From: Cinnamomum chago
Lineage: Eukaryota; Streptophyta; Magnoliopsida; Laurales; Lauraceae
Assembly (NCBI GenBank): GCA_038049695.1
Contig: CP142453.1
Coordinates: forward strand, 130,955,001-131,019,000
Direction: 5' to 3'
DNA: 64,000 nt
Of the stretch, positions 1 through 11,200 are shown piece after piece; the stretch's first letter is position 1, and the number at the start of each line of letters is the position of its first letter. The notes under the pieces are model-generated. The model saw only the letters and a program-made list of their open reading frames with translations, ran no database searches and was not told where the DNA came from. The translations under genes and the position numbers were made by a program.

Positions 1-20
1 TAATGCATCAGTGGTGCTGC

Positions 21-137
21 GGACCCTGACTGGGAGCCCGGGCTCCCATGGGTCCGTTGGATCCCAGGGGCGGTTGGGATCCAACGGATCCCATGGGAGC
101 CGGGCTCCCATCCGGGCTCCCCCAGTCGGGGTCTGTA
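21..137. repeat. GC-rich inverted repeat (hairpin), MITE-like
   Basis: The left arm (GACTGGGAGCCCGGGCTCCC, then a stretch with GTCCGTTGGATCCCA) pairs with the right arm (TGGGATCCAACGGATCCC ... CCCCCAGTC) around a short loop near position 72. Smaller palindromes (GGGAGCCCGGGCTCCC) are nested inside the arms. The octamer TAATGCAT occurs just outside both ends (about 1-8 and 149-156). The whole could fold into one GC-rich hairpin in otherwise AT-rich DNA. It looks like a small foldback or MITE-type element. No coding capacity; an ORF that crosses it is a by-product of the palindrome. Confidence 0.6.
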
Positions 138-365
138 GACATAATCTTAATGCATAACCCTCTCACATATATATTCCTCAAGCTGGCATTATTATCAATC
201 TGAACTTGATGTGACAATGGCCTGTCATTGGATTATCATATTGAGCGACATTTTAATTTTCTTCCTTTCTTTCACACCCTTCCAACAGAAAAGGTGCGTG
301 CGGTTTTTTTTTTTTTCTAAATCAAGACTTAAAGAGGATGGAGGATTTTAAAAAAAAAACGATTT

Positions 366-1478
366 ACGTGACCAGTTGGCCTAAAAGATAATTATAATCG
401 ACCTTACATTATATCAATTATTTTACTTAAAAATGTGTTTTTTTTAGCAGTTTCAACTAGTGTCCCTAGCGACCTTAGTTTTATTATGTTAAGGGTCATG
501 AGACCATGCGGTGTACACAAAATAGAACAATATAGGCGTCTTTCCTCGTATTTCGTTGCCAACAAGTCTATTTTCCTTCACCGCATTCATCTGTGCCCAT
601 TTCTTTCGACCCAGCCGTCCAACTATGGTCCCCTCCAACATTCTCTTCGTCTGCTGCTCCTGCTCCTCGCCCTCCTACCAACCGTGGTCCCCTCCTACAT
701 CTTCTCTTTAAAAATTAAGTGTCTTTTTTTATGGTGGGGGAGAGTATATGAGCAAAAGGATCAAATCTTTACCAATGAACAGTGGGATCTTAGATTAAAT
801 CTCGTCCCTACACACCCAAACAAAATAGGTAAGCAGAAAGGAAACACCATTCCTTGGTTGAGACCGGTCCTTTGATGATGTTTAATGCTTTCATGCCTCG
901 ATTTTGGCTTGATGCATTCTCTACCGCAAAATACCTAATTAACAGAATGCCAATGTGGCATTTGTGCTCCATATCCCCTTGGCAGAAGTTGTTTCATCAA
1001 CAACCAGACTAATACGCACTCGGTCTTTGGTAGTGCCTGCTTCCCATAGTTGAGATCCTATACTCAACGTAAATTAGAACCAAGAACCAACTATTGTGTG
1101 TTTCATGGATATAGCCTTAATAACAAAGGCTGTCATTGTTTAGAGATATCCACAGTTGGTAGAAGGGCGAGGAGCAGGAGCAGCAGACGAAGAGGATGTT
1201 GGAGGGGACCATAGTTGGATGGCTGGATCGGAAGAAATGGGCGCAGACAAACGTGGTGAAGGAAAATAGATTTGTTGACAACGAAACACGAAGAAACATG
1301 CATATTTTATTCTAATTTGTATACACCGCAGGTTCGTTAGAGACCTTTAGCGTCACAAAACTAAGGTTGCTAGGGACGCTAATTGAAACTGCTAAAAAAA
1401 ACACATTTTCAAGCAAAATGATTGATCTAGTCTAAAGTTGGTTAAAATGATCTTTTAGGCCAACTGGTCACCGAAAGT
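366..1478. mobile_element. Long inverted-repeat (foldback-like) element
   Basis: Arms of about 320 bp lie in opposite orientation at roughly 366-690 and 1150-1478. For example, GACCAGTTGGCCTAAAAGAT at 370 reappears reverse-complemented at 1450. The stretch that reads TCTGCTGCTCCTGCTCCTCG near 649 reappears reverse-complemented near 1170. By eye the arms are about 85-90 percent identical, so the inversion is not very old. The spacer contains a Copia integrase remnant on the plus strand. The arms could be inverted LTRs of that Copia element or arms of a foldback element that captured it. I did not identify a clear target-site duplication. The 146-codon ORF over the left arm is not a gene. Confidence 0.65.
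893..1150 (+). pseudogene. Ty1-Copia integrase remnant
   Basis: Translation across several stops gives FWLDAFSTAKYLINRMP, then SPWQKLFHQQPD, then a stretch like the family's FGC..YP..RPYN region and a VFLGYS-like end (CVSWI). This is the order seen in the C-terminal half of plant Copia integrase. Stops and frameshifts show it is dead. No gag, RT or RNase H region follows, so this is a fragment between the two inverted arms. Confidence 0.65.
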
Positions 1479-1998
1479 TTTTTTTTTTTTTTTTAATCCT
1501 TAAGAGGATAAGAATAGCTTTATGCATTTGAGAACGTGTTGTAAGAAGGAACTTTTTTGGGATTTTGCCCAAAAATCCCCTTAAACGTAGTGAAGACCAA
1601 AAAAGGCCATGTACGGAGATATAGCTACTTGTTTCCTTCTTCTTTCTCTTTTTTTTTTTTTTTTCGTTTGCTTTGTTGAGCGGCAATATCACAGTTTGTG
1701 ATAGAGTGTGAGGTAGTACGCCACTCAACAAAATAAAAGAAGAAGAAGAAATGAGCAGCCATATCCCCACTCAGGGCTTTTTTAGTGATCGCTAGCTAAG
1801 TCAAAGAGATTTTTTTTGTAAAATTCTCAAAAAAAACTATTATCTCACTTTTTGGCCCACCAGGATACATTGAATAAAATGGATAGAGAGGACAATAATG
1901 GGTCTGATTTTAATTAGGACCTAGCGAAGAAACACTCTAATTAGATCATCATAAGTTCATAACCCTTGATTCTAAGACTTCGGGGATTAATATTCTTA

Positions 1999-3014
1999 GG
2001 TTTTGTTTGGTATCTCTACTCTTTTATTTTATAGACCCATCAAAATAGAATCATTAAAAAAAAAGAGCTCTTAAAAAATAGAGGCTAGAATCAAAAGAAG
2101 TGTTTGATAATGGAAAAGTCTATGTTAAATAGATTTTTTTATATCAATGGTTAAAAGTTTTTCATAAATTTCTCGAGATCCACAAGGTATCAAGCCTTTG
2201 AAATTGACCTTATAGTTGTGATAAACTTTCCAAAGAGATCTAACGGTTTAGATCTTGTGTTTGGGGCCCACATAATCTAAAATATTGCATCCAATGGCTC
2301 AGGTTTTTTTACACATATCTCGAAATTGGTGATGAGCCAACAGCTGACATTTGGTGTCATGGCCGTATTTGATCTTTTTAACATTTTCAATGGTTTAAAT
2401 CTTGATTTACACTCTAAGAAATAATAAAAAAAAAATAGAAAAACGTTCCTGCTCATGGACAAATCCAATATAAAGCATAATACAACAATGACTAATATTG
2501 TTTTGCAAATATCTCGAGATCCACAAGGTATTAACCTTTGAAAATTGACCACATAGTCGTTTTCAACCTTCCAATGAGATCTAACAATGTGGATTTTGCA
2601 TTTGGGATCCACATATTCTAAAATATTACATCAAATGACTCACTTTTTTTGCACATATCTCAAGATTGGTGATGATCAAACGGCTGAAATTTAGTGTCAT
2701 GGCCGTATTTGATCTTATAAACATTTCCAACGGTTTGGATCTTGATTTACACTCTTCGATTTTGAGAAAATAAAAAATAAAAAATGGGGATTGGGATATG
2801 AATGGGCAAGAACACTGGACATCTACCTCTCCTTTTTCCATGTACTTTCTACATGCTATCAATGGTGGGCTGTGGGAAATAGAGACATTACCTCTACTTT
2901 TTTAGAAAAAAAAAAGGTTGTCAAATGTTTACAAATGCCTCTATTCTCAAAACCTCTATCCGATTTAAAGATTTTGAGAAATAGAGGCAAAAATTAGTGA
3001 TACCAAACAAGAGC
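1999..3014. mobile_element. TIR element with TTA duplication, PIF/Harbinger-like
   Basis: The left end reads GGTTTTGTTTGGTATC and the right end, reverse-complemented, reads GCTCTTGTTTGGTATC. Each end is flanked by TTA (1996-1998 and 3015-3017), the target-site duplication typical of PIF/Harbinger and Tourist MITEs. Inside are two direct copies of a 240-250 bp unit (see the repeat entry). There is no transposase ORF, so it is non-autonomous. At 1016 bp it is long for a MITE. Confidence 0.6.
2171..2757. repeat. Two diverged direct repeats inside the TIR element
   Basis: Copy 1 is about 2171-2413 and copy 2 about 2513-2757. Both start CTCGAGATCCACAAGGTAT and share GTGTCATGGCCGTATTTGAT and a CTTGATTTACACTCT end. 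By eye they differ at perhaps 15-20 percent of sites. The two copies were probably produced by duplication within the element. Confidence 0.7.
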
Positions 3015-3017
3015 TTA

Positions 3018-4527
3018 TAAAAGCAATTTCTAGCATAAACTCTAAGGGTGCATAGTGATTAGATCAGTGTCAATAAAATAGATGTCAATTCGAAAAGTTA
3101 GATGTGTCTTTTGACCTTATGGCTGTTCTTAGATCTAACATTTATCCATCAACCATCAAAGTTAAAATACTTCCCGCATTATCATTCATACACAAAGGTG
3201 TGATGTCCTATGATGTAGGAATTTATTAAAACTTCAATAGCTGAGGGGCAAATATGAAGGCTTAAATGCAGCTGTACTGGGCAAAATCCCAATGGAAAAT
3301 AGAGGCAACAGCAATGTCTAAAGCTGCCAAAGGAGAGAATTTGGAAACCATGTGAACACTGAAAAGTTGTCGTTTGCAGAAACGAACAACGTGGACTATT
3401 GCATCTCAGATTCACGTTCACCTGATGTCCTGATCAGACAAAACCCTAGTTTTTGCATAAACGAACGAGCTAGGTTGATGGACAGGGACTGGTCGTAAAG
3501 CTATATGCAGTTCAAAGTTAGCATATAAGACAAATTGCTTTGTACTAGTTAGAGCCATTATCCATCATCTAGGGCTAAAACAGGAAGGAAATCTGAGCCG
3601 ATGAGCGGGAAGATTCATCTCTCTGTCAAGTCTCTTACTGCACATGCATAAAAGACAAATTCTTTTTTAATGCCCACGATAAATTTTGCTCCTTTTTACA
3701 ACCACGTTAAGGTGTTAGAATTGGTCAAAATCTTAACTTCAATAGGACTTTAGGTCATCATCACCCCCGTGCAGTCCCGTCCAAACAAGGTCATGAAAGG
3801 ATCCAGGTCCTGATCTTTAAAAATTTTGCATAAAGTAGCTACTCACAGACATGATATCCAAGACTTTCACCATTGTACCAAAATAATAACCCTAAGTTTA
3901 ATAGGACACCGTCACCTTTAATTTTGTTACCTACCGGGTGTTTAGCCTCTATATTTTAGGTTCGTAAAATTCTAAAGTAAAATAGAATTCATATAATTGA
4001 TTTTAATATTGTTAGGACTAAGCTTTGATGATGATGATAATGATTTTATATTCATAAAATTAAATGTTATGGTTATTTGACAAATCAAAAGGATTATTTT
4101 ATGACTGGGCTTTGGAAAAAAAGATACATGAGCATATAAAGAAAAATGTCTCCCCAAAAAACAATAGAAGTTAAATTATTGTACAGATATGATTACTTCT
4201 CTTATCATTTCCTTTTCTAGCACTTCTAATATCAAAACAGGCATGATTAAAATGAAACTTGCATTACACCTCTTATGATCAAAATTAAACAAAACGCAAT
4301 GGTCCACTTGCCTCATTAGTATCTTATAGAAAGGAGTTGCATTTGTCCAGGATCTTCCACTATGATACAATACTAATGATCGTAGTGATCTTTTTAATTA
4401 TTATTAAACAGCTGCAGCCCCTTGATTCCATTCAAGCCATTCACTTGCCATCGTTCAGTAATCATTCCAGTGAACCATGAACGGAGTTGACACACCTTGG
4501 AGCCAACCACTTCACCTCCCGACTCAG

Positions 4528-4568
<41 letters not shown>

Positions 4569-7500
4569 TGATGTGACCGTGGCAGAACCTGGATGAGGTA
4601 CAATCAATAATAATCAATATCCTCTTTCCCATGTGTTTTTCTTGGAACTATGTTTCCTGTAATGCCCTTCCATTGGGTTCCATGCTCAATAATGTTCTGA
4701 TACGACGCTATTGGGATCACACACATTTACCAAGACAAAAATGACATAGTGGACCAAACGAGGACACACTCGGATTCCGATCTCTGATTGAACCAAACAG
4801 AAATTTTTTGAAAGATGTAAAATATTTTTGAGAGATGAAATGTGGCACTCCCTTGTTGATCTAAACAGGATTCTCCTGTTTGGGGCAAATAGGGTATCCA
4901 TATCCGGACACCCTCACATGACAGATCTAGTTGCAACCACTGGGCTACATACAACATAGTTTACTTTTGACATACAATTCCACGTAAGAGCGATGAAATT
5001 GGGGGTAGATTATACGGGCCAATTTTGGGGCTTTACTCATGGAGTTAAATGGAGTAGAGATTATTCTTTTAAAAAATAAAATATAAGTAAATTATAATGA
5101 TATTTTATTTTTAGTTGTTTATTATGAAATTTTTTTGACTCTTTATATTGATTTTGAAGTTTTTTGTCTTTTAGTGGCGAAATGAGGTTATTTTGGACTT
5201 TTTTTAAAAAAATATGATGGAAATTTTGAATTAAAATGCTTTTCATGAGACTTATTTTTTTATAAGTCAAGCAATCTAGAGAATAAGAAATAACAAAGAA
5301 GAGAAAAATCTAATTCACTACCATTTTGTGTTTTCAGATTAGATAGCAGTATAGCACTGATCTCCTTTTTTTTTTTTTTTATGAACTCCTATATTAGGTG
5401 ATTGGGTCTCAAAAATATGCCAGCCATGTCAATTTCAAAAATGCCACATGCAAGTTTTACAGGGAAGGAAAGGGACAGTCCAAAACAATGTTTTGAAAGA
5501 TCATTTATTTGTGTCCATTTCTATACATATGACTAATGCACATGCCTAAGATTCAGGCATGATCAGATTCATTTATCACAATTATACATCACATGCATAA
5601 ATAATATATGAAAATAGGGCATAAATTAGATCAATTTCCTATGAGAATTTATCCACTAGAACATGTCCTCTTTGGTTCAAGAAGTCCAGAAGCTCATGAT
5701 TTCAAAACCTTTCATCATATTTAAGTTTTTTAAAACTGGGGCTCCAAAAGTTTAATTCGGACCATCAAAATTTTTATTGACCAACTAAACGTCGGAAATA
5801 TTCAAAGACTTTGAGATCATGAAAAAAAATATATATGTAATTTGATATTGAATGATTCAATATTCACTCATGTGAAAATAAAGATGTATAATCAAGCCAC
5901 AGGTCATTGGTTTCGCTCAAGTACACAGTAAAAAAAATTAAGTTTTGGAAAATTCTACCTGTCAAAAATGACATTTCACCGGGCCGACAATGTCCCAGTA
6001 TTTTGGCACCCTGCCCATGCACACAGCCAGTTCCTTGTAAAAGCAACCCACCAACAAACCTGTCCTTGAAAACACAACCAGAAGCACTCACTTGGCTGGA
6101 TGGACACTTACCATGTGACTGGTGGGCCATATTAGGGACCGTCCGGTTGTACTACCACTAGAACACCTTACCTAACCCTCGCATGTCCCGTTTTCATAAC
6201 ACCAAACTGAGTATCGGACTACCTATCCAATCCATTGGGTAAACAGGTTGAGGTTGAGTTGGCCCATACCAAGATTACTCAAGAGCTCAGATGTAAATGG
6301 ATACTTGATTCTCCAATTATTCAGAGGTTCCAACCCATTAAAAACTGGATATGGATCCTTATTTAGACTTCAATAAATAAATGAATTTGGATCTGGTTCC
6401 ACCTTGGTTTGAACCCGACCCGACATACGACCTCAATTTTCGAAAATCTCTCCTAAAAATCAAGTTTTTCTAACACCATTCTCTACCTGGACTCGGATCT
6501 AAACCTAGCCCATACATGATTCTGGTTCCAATTTCAAAGCCAAGAAAACGGTTCCAGGTCCAAATCTGGTTCCAGCTTCTACTTAATGGTTCTAGGTCCA
6601 CCATGGACCCGGACCACAACCAACCCATTTACAATCCTACTCAAGAGTTTGCAAATTTTGTGTGCAAGCATTTATTGATTGTATATTGAGGCTTTAGATA
6701 GAATAGGGGCATAGTCGGGTACATGTCCACATTTTGAAAATAAGATAGGCCGCAAAGGTGCAAAACCACTAAGGACCCAGCCAAAAACAATGCCCTATTC
6801 ACAGCTCTACTCCTTTACTCCTTTCCGATCTATCCTGTGCTAGATTTGCATTTTGAATTTTCCCTTCCCCTTGGTGGGCCATCAACCCGCCTAGGCTCAT
6901 AACTATCAACCAAGTCCAATTGGATCAAACTCGACTAAAACCAATAAGAACGAACCAATTTTAGGTATGCCATTTTTTTTTATAACCCTGGGTATCTCCT
7001 ACCCAGAGTAAATATCAGACTGATACAATACTGGCATAGTGTGCTTTTTAATTTCTATGCTATTTAGTTTATCGGCATGGATCTGACCTGGATCCAATTA
7101 AGGCTTACTATCAATTTATGATGTCCCCATTCCCACTCATCAGAGTCTTGTATCTATAAAACAGACTATTAGTGAAAGGACAAAAAGATTAAAACAATGG
7201 GAAGTTATGAATAAAGTAGCATTCTCACATTTTTTGTATAGAAAGCTAATTATCTCATCTTATATGGCCCCCTTTTTGTAAAAACATATTCCTAGTATTC
7301 CTTTTCTCCTTAATTTCTCCTTGTACATTTTGACTTTCTTCTTCTTATGCGATTTGCACTGTAATTTTGCACAATAGTGGCATTCATAAAACATTTATAA
7401 CGACCTGCAATTTTTACAAACAATCCCTTCCGCTAATTCTAAAATCTCACTCAACCAAGTGTGATCCATTTATGAAATCCAATCCATTTTACCATGAAGG

Positions 7501-8273
7501 GCCAACATGATTCAGACCACATTATTGCCCCAATCTAATCTGAATTGAGGTTGCGTCGAAGGAAGTTTCATCCTTTTGGGAAAAAATTACAATGGGTTTG
7601 TAAATCAGTAAACACGGCCATTGACAGTCAATCTGATCAAGATGGTTGACTGAATTTCTAAAACAATAGAGGTGATTATTTGTTATAAAAAAAAAAAAAT
7701 GAAGGTGGTTACTTGTAATTTCTGAATATCTGTATAGGCACAACACCACCGGCGGGCCAGAATCTCACCTCTAATCCATCCAAAGTAGGCTGGCCACAAG
7801 CTTGAATCCTTCAAACCCAGAAGAGGCACACAGCATGTGGCAAGCTATTTTCAATTTCTTCCCTCCCACCTTCGAAAGCTTAAATACAACTACACACTCC
7901 CGCTCCCAGATAATGTTGCGAACTGTGTTTGGATATAGAGATTAAGTGCTTGACAACTTCGATCAAAACCATTCATATTTGACAATTGATTAATTAATGC
8001 TGTCAATGGGCCAACCTGGGTCTAAGAATATCAAAATTTAGAATAATTCAGCCCATAAGGCAAGGCCTACTCAGTTCAAAATTTTGGGTCTCAGACAACC
8101 CAGGTCTTGGCTGTTGATGACCATATATCTAACATAAAATGAAAGAGCATTTAGCATTAGTTGAGTGACTAGATACCATGTGTGGGTGTGCAGCAAAAGA
8201 TATAGAACAATAAACAGAGGATAGGAGAAAGGGACAACCAAAAATACATAAGAGAATGTAAGGAATATTTACA
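3018..8273. other. Intergenic stretch, no gene seen
   Basis: AT-rich DNA with only short, family-less ORFs. It contains an (AT)n microsatellite at 4532-4566 and several poly-T/poly-A runs. A segment at about 6190-6620 is rich in GGTTCCAGGTCC- and ACCCGACCCGAC-like words and resembles decayed repeat DNA. I see no RNA gene. RMI2 ends at the right border, so its 3' UTR probably occupies the last few hundred bases, to about 8000. Confidence 0.6.
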
Positions 8274-11200
8274 TCACTCTCCGAATGCGGGCAGATAGAA
8301 TAACTTGTACGCTTCAATGACTTCTAAATGCCACATTGCTTCCCGGTCTGGGCAAGATGAAAGGTCAACAATTTTATGAACCTGTGTTGCAAATTGAAAA
8401 GGCACTCAGACTTGAACTCATCAGAAGATTCATAGTAAAACGGCATCCATAATTTGGGCATTAGATGTTTGCTAGTATCATGATTGGTATGCTGCATGTG
8501 CCAGGGCAATATTTATGGGTAAGATAAAACCTTTGAGGTGGGCTCCAGTGCTATCCAGCTAAAAAAAAAATGCCAAATTACTCATCAACCAGGCCAGTGT
8601 GCAAAATGAACAATAAGCCGCTGTCTGAATTTGTTATACATGCTCGGTCAGTCAGATGAGTGGGGCAGCCTAAATTGTTAAGCAGGTAATCAGCACAACG
8701 GGCCTCATCTGATGCATGCCGATGTGGCCATGTGAAAATAAGTGCCGAAGAACCACACATGATTTTCACAAACCCATCTGGGACTGACAATCTCCAAGGA
8801 TGCTATTGTCTACTTGTGACATGATCATATAACATAAATAAAAGGCTTATGCCACTGTCTTTTCTTCTCTGTGACTTGCAATTCAGCCCTATGGCAAGGT
8901 CAGCCACTCGGCATGACTAGACATTGCCCGTTTCACCAGGATGCCTGTCATTTTGAATCCTGTAATGTGAGCAGGGGAAAAATAGTAATTGCATCCATGC
9001 TTAAAGAGCATCTATTTTATCTCGTTACTCGCCTTTACTGGCATGTTGTGTGTTTTTGTCCCGCTTTCAGTGATCTGCCACCAACTCCTTATCACTGTCT
9101 GTTCCATTGATAGTGTAGATATGGGGGATTAAAAGAGAGAAAAACTAAGGAAAAGAAAAGGAAGGGAAGAGTTTGAGAGAGCACTCTCCCCCATTTTACC
9201 TTACAATACATCATTATATATAATTGGGTTTATTAAATCTGAATAACAGACAAATGTACATCTAGTCCTAACACCTTATCTCTCACGACCCCTCCTATTT
9301 GGGTGGTGGCTGCTTTTTTGTGGGATCTTTCCCAGCCGCTTCTCAGTATAGCTCTTTTATACGATAAAGCTTTTGATCAATAGAAATTACCATTTAAAAA
9401 AAAAATGTCAACAACATTAGCAAAAGTAACTTCAAGATCAGCTTAACTGCAAACGGACATCCAGTTCCATCGGTATATTCAAATGCTTCAATGCTAAGAT
9501 GCCCATGAGATGCCCTGACCTGGGACCCGCTCAAATCTCAAACTTCTATCAATGAATTCAAGACGAGCCCGAGGGAGTAGGAACATACATATATTGTTTT
9601 CTACTTCCTTCGCATATGCAATAGCAGGGAATAGATGAGAGGCATATAGGCTTGTCTACCAATCTATGCAATAGCATCTCACCATTGCTAAATGCTAAAC
9701 CAAAAGTTATGGTTTTGCATATGCATCATTTAATAGGTTCAGAGGTGATGAAGGATAGGACCTCAGGCCACATGTGTAGGGCCCAAGTCAATTTAGGACT
9801 TTTTATTTCACTAATTATCTGTTATTAGTTTCTAATTTTATTTAAAGAGTTGTAATTAGGATTTGGTTTAGGGCACAAGTTTTCTTTCATATTTTCATGG
9901 CATTGTAGACATGGATTTTTAGAGTTGAATAATAGAATTGAGATTTCCTTTTGAGATGCATCCTTGTTTATGGTCTTTGCGGGGACGTGTAGTGTTTGCG
10001 TCTGCAAACACATGATTTGGCACTTTCATTGTGCTTCGGCAATTTCCACGCAAGCCCTAACCTTGAGGCATGTATCAAAAGGTTTCAGCTCGTGATCTAT
10101 CACCGCACATCTTTCAATACCTTTATATGCAGGACCCTTCATGAACTTGACATTGAGCACACCACTCTTCATAAGCCCAACAATTAAATTGGTACTTCCA
10201 GACTAACCGACCATCATTACCAAGGTTGTACATTAGGACAAGGACTAACTTCCATCAGCCACTACCATAATTACCAACATGTCAAAGCCATTTGCACAAA
10301 TTACCATTCTGATGGACCAAATACCCAATCCTCCTAGCGTACGCACTCCCCCAACCCCCAGGTAGCCTTAAGAAAAAATACAACACTAAAAAAAAAGGTA
10401 TCCATGATGATATTTAGTATTATTTCACATAAAATCCACGTTAATTCTTTTGAGATCTTTTGAACAGTCATTGGACAACAAAAGGCTGGCTAGCTCAGAT
10501 TTTATCAAAGCAATCCACCCTTCAAACAATATATAACAGCTCCTCTAGGTCAATAACTTCTTCTCAAAACGCTCATGTTGCAGGTCCCAACAAAACAAAC
10601 AGCAATATACTTACTCTACACATGAATTCACACTTATTGTAGTTGATTATAAGTATCTCAAATCATCACAAAACCACTTAGATATTCCCCACTTACTGTC
10701 ACTCAGCATTACAATAAACAGTTGTATCATTGGCAAATTAAAGATGCGGTCTTGATTTTCAGATTACCAATTGAAAACCACTAGGCAAACGCAAACCAAA
10801 TTCCTTGGCTTTTGCTAACATGTAGCATAGAGATTTAGCAACTATCCTAAAGAAAATAGATGAACAAGTGCTGCCATGCCAAAGGCCACAGAAGCTTTGG
10901 AAAAAACCTTTATGAGACAACTGATCGTCGCAAAGAAAAACTACGAAGAGAAACAGACCACCCATCCATGCCACCACTCTTCTCCATAGCTCATTAAACG
11001 GAGTAACCTAAAAACTACAATCAATCATGCCATGAAACTTCCCAAAGTCAGGCTTGTTAAGAAAATCTGGCCTTCTTCCTTTGTATCTGGAATCTATAGC
11101 TCTATACAATCATTGGAAAATAGGATATTTTCAGTCCAGTTACACCTCAACAGAGGCACCTTACTCGTCAAAGATGATAATACGTAAATGCCTTCTTAGT

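Noticed and set aside
435-875. 146-codon plus-strand ORF
   Set aside because: It runs across the left arm of the inverted repeat and has no family features.
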